Below, piece by piece: positions 49,163-60,053 of a stretch of 64,000 bases of DNA. Numbering within the stretch: the first letter of the stretch is position 1; each line of letters begins with the position of its first letter. The notes below the pieces were generated by a model. The model saw only the letters and a program-made list of their open reading frames with translations, had not been told where the DNA came from and ran no database searches. The translations under genes and the position numbers were made by a program. Source of the DNA: Brachyhypopomus gauderio. Taxonomy: Eukaryota; Chordata; Actinopteri; Gymnotiformes; Hypopomidae. The stretch spans positions 329,501-393,500 of the forward strand of contig NW_027506900.1 in assembly GCF_052324685.1 (NCBI RefSeq). The letters are read 5' to 3'.

Positions 49163-49186
49163 AATAAAAGCCTTGCATGAAATAAA
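49163..49186 (+). terminator. Candidate kcnc1 polyadenylation signals
   Basis: Two AATAAA hexamers 18 bp apart, about 1.2 kb downstream of the kcnc1 stop codon. Assignment is by position only. Confidence 0.4.
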
Positions 49187-51345
49187 TTTTGTATTGAATC
49201 TGTGTTCGGACTCTGTTTTTCTTTGACAGAACGCACCTACACATCAGCCTCATTGCCTGGCGACAAGCTATGCACCTCCTTTACAATGGCTTCTCTTTGA
49301 CCTTTCACCCCTCTCTGCCATTAGATCATTCGATGGTGGTATTCGCCTTTACAATATAATACATACTAGTCTGAAAACCTCTACTAGCTGATCATGATTG
49401 ATCATGCCGCTGGACCCTTGAGAGGTCAGCAAGGTCAAAGAGATGATATATGACCTTCAAGGGGTGTAACCAAAGACAGAAAGCAGGAGCATCGATACCT
49501 TTGCCCTGCTTCGCACACTGGCATGACACACATTTCCTGAGCATGACGGACATTAGTGCAGACGTTTCGTACAGACGGCATGTCCTGATGTGACAGACTG
49601 CGTCTCCATGATCCGTGTCTCACGCCCATCGCCTGCGTGCCGCGTTTGCTCAGGCGTGGAGAACAGCATGGTAAACCCACAACTTTACCATGAGTCCCGA
49701 GTGACGCCCCGTCTCTCCACGCTGCACACGCCTCACGCTGGCGTCGCTTGCATGCTTTAGGGGACGCCCCTCCCTCCTCCATCTGTCCTCTCCGTTTCGT
49801 TGTTGTCGTGTTTGGTGTATTAATATGATTTTCCTTGTCGTTTGTTGTTGTTGTTTTCTCTTGTGTGTTTTTAGAAGCCCAGCGAGCGAGCCGAAGCAGA
49901 CAACCAACAGAGTCAGACTGTGTGTGTCAACCATAAAGCCACATCTCCCACCTGATAGTGCCGTAGCGTGTGTCCGCGTGCACATTTGTACAAATGTAAG
50001 CGTGTGTGTACATATTTGTGTGACTGTGATGGAGTGTGCACAGTAGATCAGCATTATTTCTGACAGAAAAAAAGCTCAGCATAGATGTAGCACAGAAGCG
50101 CGGAGAAGCTGTTGTTCTGACACATGTATCTCTGTTCCGTGAGTGGCTGTTGTGCTGTTGTACTGTGTGAAGTGCTGTTGTTCTGAGGTGTGTGTGTCAA
50201 CGTTGTATATAGTGCTTTGTGTGCTGGTGCAATGTGACTTTAGTTCGTCTTTTGTGTTTTCCCCCTCAAGTGATTGAATATTTACATTTTTGGTGTGCCT
50301 CCAGTTCAGTGTAAAATGTTGTTCCAGTACTTACCACACTGAGTGATTATACATATATTCTTCAGTCTAGTTCAAGTAGGGAAGTCGTTTAACAAAGAAT
50401 TATTTTTAGTCTTTGTTTTTTTAAACTACTGTAGCGACTCTTTAGTAAATGCCTTCTGCACTCTTCACTTTTACATTCACATAGCATAAGAGTTCTAAAT
50501 CATTTGTAGCTTAAACCATAAACCAGTATAATGTAAGTTTATTGGGAAATTACAAACGCTGCTTATGCATATATTTATATACACACCAGGACCAACCAAA
50601 CGTATTATTCTGATTCTGAACAAATGGAACGTCCTTCATTGTGTGAAACAAACAAGCTTGTGACTTTTAAAAATGTAAAAAAAAAAAAAAACCTAAACCT
50701 TTGAAACCTGTATGAGTGGCGAGAACACACTGTTTTGTTTGTTACTTCTTTTTGTCAGAAACTGCCAAACCTACAACCTGGTACAATAAGCAGTCTTGTT
50801 AATCTACAGCAAATGAATATACAGGGTTCTTAGTGGACAGGTGAATTAAAGAAGCGAAACAACACTGTGTCTTAACTTTATTTAAATATTTCTTTTTTTA
50901 ATTGTTTTTAATAAATGTACAGTATCCACATTTGTTTGGGACCAAACTACAACACTGCCAATCACACACTTGGGGCCATATGTGTTGTGAACAAAATGTG
51001 TCTGTTCACACCACACCGCCAGGTCAAAGACGTGAGTCAGTAATGGTGTTAAGAAGGTTTTAAAGGTTTTAGAATACGGCTCAATGAAATATGGCTCATT
51101 TCATTGAAAAGAAAAACGAAACATCTCACAGGGCAAAACTGGGTTCACTTTAGGCTGATGTAATATCAGTTGCTGATACAATGTACTGTAACATGAAATA
51201 AACCACTCTACCATCAACACCGGTAAATAACCAATAACAAGTTTTAGGTCGATCTACTTAAGATTGACTTATATTTTTAAAATTGAAGAACAGTTTTCTG
51301 TGAGGGCATTCAGCACCCTGCTACTGTGGTGAGGCAGGCCCCGTC

Positions 51346-51492
51346 ACTGTCTGTGGGGGGGGGGGGGGGGGGGGGGGGGGGGATTCAAGCCCCATCACTG
51401 TCTGTGGGGGGGGGGGGGGGGGATTCAAGCCCCATCACTGTCTGTGGGGGGGAATTCAGACTCCGTCACTGTCTGTGGGGGGGATTCAAGCT
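51346..51492. repeat. G-rich minisatellite with variable poly-G runs
   Basis: Four imperfect copies of a unit made of CC(C/G)-TCACTGTCTGTG, a run of G whose length shrinks from about 30 to 7, and ATTCA(A/G). The sequence can form G-quadruplexes on the plus strand. The length gradient of the G runs is plain to see. Confidence 0.92.
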
Positions 51493-52410
51493 GCTCTGTG
51501 AGATGCCCCGTGTACTCTTCAACCGTGCTGTGCATCTTGTGGTTATTTGTTCAAAACAAGATGTTTTCATTAATGGTTTAGTTTGTTAAAGCAATTATGT
51601 GTCTTTTTCCTGAGGAAAAAAATATGAAAACCTAAATGATGATAAATAAATAAATTGCTAAGCAATTTTGTGCCTCTTGTATTTTTCAGATACATGTAAA
51701 CTGACAGTTCAGTGACTTTTATAAAAAGGTCCATCTGGTTGTAACTGTTAGGAACTACAGTTCAAGAGTGTAATGCATTGTGGAATAATATGCTGTTATT
51801 AAAATATTCTATATAGCTGATCATATGTACTTTTAAGAAAGTAAAGGTACTTGTAATGAGAATTTAACCAAGTTGGCAACTGAATATCAGCAAAACTCTC
51901 AAAGAGTAATCCTAATAAATACATTTAAGAATTAAGCTTTCAAAAAATATATTGTGTACAGGTCTACTGTATGTACACATCTTCTCACACAGTGTCTGAC
52001 GTGTAATCAGCTTTGCCGTGATGCGTGGCAAGGGTGAGCCAAGAAGCCCAGCAGCCAAAAATAAACCTAATTGTTCATTAGCAAAAATAGCTTTTTAGTG
52101 CTAGTACAAAACACGCAACACTTTAGCTTCTCGAGCACAAAACATACAAGAACTGACAAAGATGTAAACTAATACACACTTAAATATGCAGACACAAACA
52201 AGACACATGTGCAACACAACGCTGATGAAACGTGAGACAGGTGACACGAATGACTGCAACACACAAAGGTGTGTAACTTCAGACAACAAATATTTCAACA
52301 GTGGTAGACCAGGAGATGGCATTATCATCATATTCTGAGATACTGCATTTCCTAATGGTTGATGTTACCATAGTAAACCATGTCTTCCACTATAAAGACT
52401 GTAGCAATAT

Positions 52411-52451
52411 TGTAGCAAAATACAGTCATGCCAATAAAGCTTCTTGAATCT

Positions 52452-52547
<96 letters not shown>

Positions 52548-52640
52548 TATAATGCTTTGGCAATATTGTAGCAAAACACAGTCATGCCAATAAAGCTTCT
52601 TGAATCTGAATCTGAGAGAGAGAGAGAGAGAGATTGAAAT
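52411..52640. repeat. Duplicated retroelement-like 3' end with GA tails
   Basis: The string ACAGTCATGCCAATAAAGCT plus TCTTGAATCTGA occurs twice (around 52421 and 52578), each followed by a GA tract (52452-52540 and 52614-52632). An AATAAAGC-TTGAATCTGA ending with a simple-repeat tail is typical of fish LINE/SINE 3' ends (from memory), so this may be two tails or a tandem duplication. Confidence 0.6.
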
Positions 52641-52896
52641 TCTCTCACTCTCTCCCTCTTTACTGAATATGGGTCATACAGAACAGTTCTAAGAGAATAA
52701 GATAGGGCCAGACAACTACCAGTACACTCGACATCATAAATCTGATATCTGATTACTTGTGAAATATGGTTTATATGTTATTTTTGAAATGCCCTAGATT
52801 AATGCTAAAATGGCACCACGATGCATGAAAAAATAATAAGAAAAATGTTGAAGACAACCTTTTGATGACTTAGCTGACAAATCCTTCACGGTTCTT

Positions 52897-55800
52897 CTAA
52901 CAACACAGTGCCATGGAATGGCCTGCTCCACAGCCAATAAGAAGAGGTTTGAGATTTGCGAGGGCGGGGATTAGCTGTGGTTGTATGATGTCACCAAAAG
53001 ATCCATCTCCACACATTCCATGCTCATTCCAGCCCCAGGAAAAGACCTGATTCTCTGGAAAAAAAGTTGTGTTTGACCACAGCAGACCACAGCACCAGAG
53101 AATCTGTTAATCATCTCATGCAGTACATTTTACAAATAGACATTGCTTATTAACATGAACTGAGATAAGACAACTCATCGCTGTATGCCCAAAACACATG
53201 TGAACCTTGTATGACCCAACAGGTATGTTATAATTCTTTTCTCCCCCCTCAGAACACAACCTAGTCATAGTGTCTTATAATTAGTGAACATTTCTTGAGT
53301 TGATTATGAGTTGGCCAAAAGACTAAAATTGACTTTTTTTCCTTCTGATAAGAACCAAACATGTGCATTATTTTTCTAATGACTAGGGGTGTATTCAACT
53401 AAGGATTTTCATAGTCGAATCTGATTCGTCAGCTTTTCCCTTTAGTCGACTAATAGTCGAATCGGGTTTATTTTTATTTTTAGCACCTTAAACGGGATCC
53501 CGTTCTCATTCAAGACTTTTTTCCTCTTCAAAGTAAAAACCTAAAACACTCAGATAAATGAATAAACACGGTAGGTTGGCTTTATTCAGCTTTTATTTAT
53601 TTACTTGTTTATTTTTTATGAAACGTTAGAGAACATTAACCGTCAGTGCGCATTGCGCATATAGAACTGTCAGACAGGCACTGTGCAAAATGTCAAAAAA
53701 TATTTTAAATAAAATATGCCTGCCTGAAAATATAAAAAAAAATTCTACACAACAGCAAAAAAGTATAAGGAAAGGTTCAAGTAACGGGGTTTATAAGCAA
53801 ACAACATCAAAAAATGTTTATAGGCCTACTTGCCGAGACGCACCGCGACGAGACGACACGACCGAAACAACAAAAAGTTTTTTTCGCCTTACGCGTTTTA
53901 AATGGTATGCCATGTTGGTTGTTGTCGTGCGAAATGAAAGACGTTGATGACATAACTCGCACTTTACTTTGTTTGATTCATCTTTATCTTTTTCAAAATA
54001 CTTTTGAAGTTTTTTAGTAGCCGTTATAATCTCGGCAGATGCTGCGTATTGTGTCGCGTGTTCAGCTCCGCTCGTTTGGATTGTGCAACTCATGGACGTA
54101 ATTTTGATTTCAAAAGTGGGGGGGACATGGATTCGTCGCTATTTAAATATTTGGTTTTAACCGTAAAAACTGGGGGGGGGGGGGGGGGGGGGGGATGACC
54201 AAAACCGGCTTTTGAAAAAGTGGGGGGGACATGTCCCCCCCCCCCCCCAAAATTACGTCCGTGGTGCAACTGCAGGGTGTGATTTATTAATGTGTAGTAA
54301 CGAAGATGCCTATTGTTAATGCGCAAACATCATTTAAAAATATTTATTAACAGAAATTAGGATGATTTTATTTCACAAAAGGCTATATATAACGAAAACA
54401 AGACATTTCATGTAACAACTAATGATTAGCAGCATCCTTGGGCACCACCATGCAGTTAGAATGGTACATTCGACTATGACGTTCATAGTCGACTAGGGGG
54501 TATAGTCGACTATAGTCGAATCAGAGACTATTGCAGGTCACCCCTACTAATGACAATTGTTTTACGATATTAAATATATGATCGTTAACATATTTCCAAG
54601 ATCAAGCAACAGCTGCCAACACTCATAGATTTGATCACTGAACATCAGGTTCGCTCAATAAGACATCTAGCTTGTAAGGGTTTGAGGTCTGTCAATAACA
54701 TCAGTGAGTAGGTGCTTAGAACATGCAAAGATGTTTTAGCTTAGTCATTAGGTTCCTTTCAACAGTATTCACAGTTATACTGATTTTCTTGCGTTTAATA
54801 AAAATGTGAGATCAGTACATGGCATTTGTAATGCATTTCTTATGCCGAGTTCACACTATATGATTTTAACCATGATCTTTCGCTCACAGTAAAGTCCGAG
54901 ATCTGAGGCAAATCTGATCACTCAAGAGCTCAAAAGTAGCCTGTTGATGTGTGTGGATTGTTCAAAAACTTGTATAGGGTTGTTTTCAAGAAGGAAGGTA
55001 TAAGAGGAAGGGTCAGCAGATATATCATTCAACCATAGTATAACACTACCGTAAACATCTAAGGGCATTATGAACAGCGTTGAAAGAGTGTACACGACAC
55101 ACATATGTTCTAAGGCTTGTGAATGCATGAAATGATTTATGCACAAGGCATGCATAGATCATCTAAATCTTGGGAATACATGAAATGCATGTAAATTCTT
55201 GGTTGGAAATGTATAATATCTGTATATAATCTTTGTCATTGCACATGTTCACTGTGACACTCACTAACCAATCAGAATCTTCTGGCTTTGTGAGTGAACT
55301 GTACTGGACTCGGACACTTTAAAGCCGCCCAGCCTGTGGGTGTGGTCAAGCATGCACCACTACTGAAACACGTGCCATGGCAACACTGTTATATAACCAC
55401 TCTTGTTGCCACAGCAACCAAAAGTGAGCTTGCTTTCGCAAGGCAAACTCATTTTCTCAGATTTGTTCGCCCTCTCCCTTCACGCATGCTCTAAGTGATG
55501 CATTCCAGTGCGTTATTCATTCCTGCGTACTCACACAGAAGAGCGATCCAGGTTCCCAAAAATCTAATAATAAAAGTGTTTGTCCATTTTTAGATGTACT
55601 CTTACAGGATGCAATTATAGTGGAATAAAAGAGCACAGGGAGGCAGGAGTCAAGCTGCTTCACCGAATTAAGGGAGACTACTTAATAAAGAAACAGGCTA
55701 CAGTAGTACAATTCACTTAACAATAGAGCAGTACCCAGGCACTGATAGAAAGTATTCTGCTGTTCCCATAGCAACAAACCTATGGACCATGGCAACATAT

Positions 55801-58800
55801 AGAGTAGCATACTAATGTTCACAAGATGAGCATGATGAATAAAGAAGCTATTTCTCCTCTCACCTTCACAAATTCTCTGTGTAACAGCTGAAGAGAAAAC
55901 TGTACCTCAGGCTCTGCCCCCCTGAACTAAAAGGTACTGAGGTCAAAATAACAAACATAAGGGTGAGACAGAAGACAGAAACCTTTGTGTTAGCAGCAGG
56001 GTCTTCAAAAGATACTACAATTAGATACTGTTACCTATATAAAAAAGTTCTCGACCTAAAGCTGCAATTAATTGACAAGCAAAACTGTCATTTACTTTCA
56101 AACAGATTAGTGCTACATTAAACCATGTGACAAGACTCGAACGGTGGAGCAGCACCAAACATTTGCTATGATACAATGGAGGGAAAAATAAAATATAGAA
56201 AATGAAATCAACAAACATCACAGAGGGTCCAGTGCACTCACTTACACTGATTCTCTCAAAGAATCAGTCATCAGGTGTCCTCAGATCTTATCAATAGCTG
56301 TTAAGATAGAAAGTTTTAAGGTAAATTAAAGTTCTAAAATTATAGTAAATCAAAACATCTCTTTGCTAGCCAGTCAATTAGGGCATATTAATGTATAATT
56401 TTAATTTAATCTAGCATAATTTAATATTAAAATGTATTTTTTTCCCCCAAATACACTTTGTCATCCTGGAGCATCCAAACTGTGCTCTATCTGTAACCTA
56501 CAAGTAGCCAAATCTATTGAGAGACTATCAGTAATATTCTCAGCAATGTCCTTCCCAAGCTGGAAGTGAAGGCAAAGGCGTAGAAAGGGAGGGCCTCTTG
56601 GCCAGGCCAGGCCAAAGCTCACTCATTACCAAGTCCTCATCTTTGCTGCTATAAGAAACAAAAACATCATAGTCGTACTGCAACTTGCTATGGTCCCCTA
56701 TAGCGTCCTCATGCCCAGGCTCCAAGCTGTGATGGAGAAGAAAGATGCAAAGTAGTGTCTTGTTGTTGAACAAGGCTGCCAACAAGAAGAGGTTCACACC
56801 AAAGGAACTCTGTCACAAAAAAGGCCTCCTTTCCAAAGGGCTGCAGGTGCGGTCTGTCAAAACCTGTCTGATAAACACTGTAATTTATCTACTCTTGGAA
56901 TCTCAACATCAACCTGTGTTTCCTTATTCTCATTTCACCCACTTGGAAAATCAGCATTAATGTAACTGGAGCCTATAAATGATTGCTCTTTAGGCTGAGG
57001 AGAGGTTCAAAAAAGCTGTTAAACACTGACAATGCGTTGATGCCATTATCAGAAGACTAAGAGATTTCAGATTTTAAGGTATAACCAATACTGAAGGGTC
57101 TACAGTCAAACACCATTAGCACAGTCAAACAACATTACCACCTCTGGTTTAGTCAAGCTGTGAAACATAGCTCCACCATTAGACTGTGTCACAGGTCCAC
57201 ACCATCAAGACAAAAAAGTGAACAAGCCTATTAAGATCTGTCAAATCCCCAGTTTGACAGAAATCAATAGTACAAGTTATTTTTTACATTTTTAAATGTA
57301 CAAAAGATGTGTGTTTTTGTTTTTGCAAAAGTCAAGTCTATGGACTCAGAAAATTAATATCCATAATTGGTAATGTCACAGTAGTAAACTGCACATGTTT
57401 AAGAGTCATATTACAGCCAATTATTAGAACAGATGGATCAGCTGTCCTGGAATATCACTAAATAGGTTTAATTAAGTGCCACCTAATTAACAGCAGAGTT
57501 GGCCAGAGTTGTAACAGAACTAAACCATATTTTTTGAAGATTTATGAGATATCTGAATACAATTTCTTCAGCCCAAATTCAGTGGACTGCTCTGAAGGTC
57601 CAGCACTTTAAGACATTGCAAAGGTTTATATTTCTGAAACATAATATTAATATTAACAAGACTAACTAAGCACCTGAATTCATGGCTAAATATATGATTG
57701 ATTGAACATGCAATTCTTAAATTGTGAGAAATTACTAGTTTGAAAACACAATGTGAGGCAATTACTTGGTATAATGAATGTATTTTATTTCCCAAAAGCT
57801 AAGATTGGCTTTTTATGTCTGTTTTCCCCTAAATAAGATCATTTTCATGTGTAATTATGGTAAACGTATATTTGTCTTTATAAAAAATGCATTATTTTAA
57901 AGAATTTGGTTTGCAAAAGGCTTATTTCAGTGATGATTTTTAGGTATAGATGCATGTCTGATAAAGATGTAAAAAACATCACACCACTAAGTCATTTCAC
58001 AACTGTGTCACTTGGCTGTATAATGATTAACTGCAACCATGTGATGTTTAGTCATGCTGATATGATGATTTGTGAAACCAAGTAGGCAGGCCAGACCTTC
58101 ATTATAAAGTACATTTCTAGTTGGTCATTCCCGTCATGTTAGGCACACATGCAAGATAGTGAGTTAACAATTTTTGTGTCAGAAAAGCATTCAGAAGTAT
58201 AATTTTAATTTGTGAATTTCCTCCAATCCAGTTAAGGGTCACCCTGGCTTCACTAGCTGGCTGCTTAATTACCTTACATATTAACATTATCCATAAATGA
58301 ATGAGGAGAGGCTAAATGAATTGTGTTATTGGGATACCAGGATTAGACTCTCAAGGCTTCTAAACCAGATATGTGATTAATTCTGCCCTTAAAGACATCA
58401 GTGATATCTCTTATTAGTTTGAGGAGTTAATTCATAAATCCTCCTTTAGCACCACATCCTTCACCACCACAACCCTCTCAATGCTGATGTGAATGTCAGA
58501 GAAGGCTTATAGTGCAGTAATCCAACCTTAAATCTTAGAGTTCATTCCATTTCATTTGAAGAGCTATCTGTGTAGCAACACTGTATTTAGATGACCATAA
58601 AATAACAACGGTTTCCTTTTCCCTTTCTAGCTTGTTTTTATCTGAATTTCAGTGTTTTCAGCATTTTACTTGAGAATGTTTGATGCATTTCATTATTTTA
58701 CATCATAATTCAATAGTCAGCAGGAAACCTAGCCTGAACAATTTGGAAAAAGGAATTTTGAAGCATGGCAATTCAAGAACCACCTGCACCATGAGCATAA

Positions 58801-60053
58801 CAAGCACACATGCATACACTCATGAATGTATATCCCAACCTTGCCTCAGCATGTAGGATATGAATGTACTCACCCACTATGGCAAGGTTGTGCTCTGATC
58901 CACATGCAATCTGCATCCATAAAGAAATACATGAATTAGAACATTTGAAAAGCCAAAAAACGTTCTTCACCAGCATTTCAATTTCCCAACATGTTAAGTT
59001 TTCTGCCTTAGGCTTTCCCTGAATAATAACACTAGCATACTAGTTGTCCTGTCTGAATAAGCATTACCTCTAAAGTACGCAAAGCAGTTCAGTTTGGTTA
59101 TGTGCCTCTTTCCGTGTACGTACTCTTTTACGTAGTATGTATTTACGTAGTGTATGTAAATCTGTTTACTCAGGGTAATCTAACAACTTTTTTTCTGTAA
59201 TCCATTACTTTGGATAGAAGCTAAACTATTCAAGACATGTTATGTCACATCAGTTACTCTGCATGAGATGATCAGGCATTCCTGATTGGTTAATTCATAT
59301 TGCAGGACGAGAACTAATGGATAAGGAATTTATCTTTATTTATTTATTAAGAAAGAAAGCCACAGCACCACACTAGTGAATGAAGAAACCAATAGATCTA
59401 GCAGAAAGTCAGCATTGTTTAATGGGAGGCCTACATAATGCCAAAGGAGGTGGTGCCATTATGTATTTTAGGCAAACGGTCCTCCCTGTTATTAAAGAAA
59501 ACAGGTGAAAGGAAAGGAAAGGGTTTCAGATAAATAAAAAAACACTCTCTGTGAATAAGAGATTGAAGTCTGAGATCACAGGGCTGTACTGGGGAGGCAT
59601 ATTAGAGATGACCATTAAGTAGCTGTTTTATTTACTGCTTGCTATGCAGTACAGCTCTGTCTCGTCATGCGGGCTGCTCTGTGTGTTTTTCTCAGCCCCT
59701 GCTTGGTGGCCCAGTCAGGGTGCCAGGGTGACAGAATGCAGACAACATGTTCAGCTGGCACTGGCAGAGAGCTGACAGAGTTCACACTGCTGCATAAAGA
59801 CTCCAACGATGGTGCCAGGCTGTGAGGCCCGGAGCCCGGGCTCTGCTCTTGTGACTCACAGTATTCTGGGTCTGGCTGTTTCTGCTGCTCTTCTCTTACC
59901 TCTGGGGAACTGGCACTCGAGAGGATGAGCTTGCACTGTAGCCTCCACCTTCCAAAGTGCTCATAACTGTAGCAACAGAGGCTGCCGCCTAACTGCTGTT
60001 GCTTGCTGAGATCTTGGCTCCCTTCTACTCTCTCCGTCTTTCCCTTTAATGAG
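52897..60053 (-). CDS. sergef: Secretion-regulating guanine nucleotide exchange factor, last three coding exons
   Basis: SERGEF is an RCC1-like beta-propeller protein reported to act in regulated secretion (known). Visible exons: 59900-60053, 58874-58910, 52897-53054. Phases fit throughout (1+153 nt, then 37 nt, then 158 nt with the stop). The middle exon reads IACGSEHNLAIVG and the last ENQVFSWGWNEHGMCGDG ... PLLIGCGAGHSMALCC, both diagnostic RCC1-repeat blocks matching human SERGEF in order. The stop TAG is at 52897-52899, right after the final repeat, so the 50-60 residue tail of the human protein appears absent. The 59900-60053 exon is the variable linker that follows the YGQLG block; it rests on a good acceptor (after CTGCCCCAACAG), a good donor (GAG|GTAAGA) and phase, so it is less sure. 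Upstream exons encoding the other repeats were not found before the window ends at 64000. Confidence 0.85.
53818..54093 (-). pseudogene. BED zinc-finger fragment of a hAT transposase
   Basis: A frame of about 90 codons carrying CELC and a downstream His in AYHLKR, the Zn ligands of a BED finger, preceded by a Lys/Glu-rich stretch KKLQKYFEKDKDE. No dimerisation or DDE-type catalytic region follows. It is truncated on its upstream side by the nested MITE. Most likely non-functional. Confidence 0.7.
54091..54263. mobile_element. 173-bp MITE nested in the hAT element
   Basis: Termini CATGGACGTAATTTT and, reversed, CACGGACGTAATTTT (14 of 15 match). The 8-bp duplication GTGCAACT flanks it at 54083-54090 and 54264-54271. 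Inside are long G and C runs that pair around an ACATGTC core. Non-coding; looks hAT-like. Confidence 0.9.
56520..56742 (-). pseudogene. Broken Toll-like-receptor TIR domain fragment
   Basis: On the minus strand a frame reads KLQYDYDVFVSYSSKDEDLV MSEL, the box-1 region of a TLR-type TIR domain. It then shifts by a frame and resumes as LRLCLHFQLGKDIAENITDS, which fits the following TIR segment. After that the similarity stops. TIR domains act as cytoplasmic adaptor-binding modules in innate immunity (known). With no leucine-rich repeats, no clear membrane segment and a frameshift, this is a relic, sitting in an intron of sergef on the same strand. The TLR subtype (TLR21/TLR13-like is my guess) is uncertain. 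Confidence 0.7.

Larger units (their letters stand above)
47940..52896. other. kcnc1 3' UTR and kcnc1-sergef tail-to-tail interval
   Basis: No further coding exon was recognised. It starts with pyrimidine-rich 3' UTR sequence including a duplicated CATTAGCTCTTCGCTCTCTC block. Candidate kcnc1 poly(A) signals are AATAAA at 49163-49168 and 49181-49186, and another at 50910-50915. A G-rich minisatellite lies at 51340-51490 and GA tracts at 52450-52630. No exon of a KCNC1 alternative tail was found here, but a short one could be missed. Confidence 0.5.
53384..54546 (-). mobile_element. hAT transposon remnant carrying a BED zinc finger
   Basis: The element is flanked by the 8-bp duplication CTAATGAC (53376-53383 and 54547-54554) and has short terminal inverted repeats, TAGGGGTG. 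Internal AGTCGACTA-type motifs cluster at both ends. On the minus strand a frame at 53818-54093 includes KVKCELCHQRLSF ... NMAYHLKR, a BED-type zinc finger typical of the N-terminus of hAT transposases. The catalytic domain is absent, so the copy cannot move itself. A second element has inserted inside it. Confidence 0.85.
53055..58873. other. Last intron of sergef
   Basis: 5.8 kb. It contains a 1.16-kb hAT element with a nested 173-bp MITE and, further right, a broken TIR-domain fragment. The stretch 54840-54960 begins TGCCGAGTTCACACTATATG, resembling the start of a dispersed fish DNA repeat. Between 56800 and 58870 nothing was recognised. Confidence 0.7.

Noticed and set aside
54840-54960. 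Possible DNA-transposon start (GAGTTCACACTATATGATTTT)
   Set aside because: Only one end is suggested and there is no matching terminus or flanking duplication, so it was mentioned only as part of the intron.
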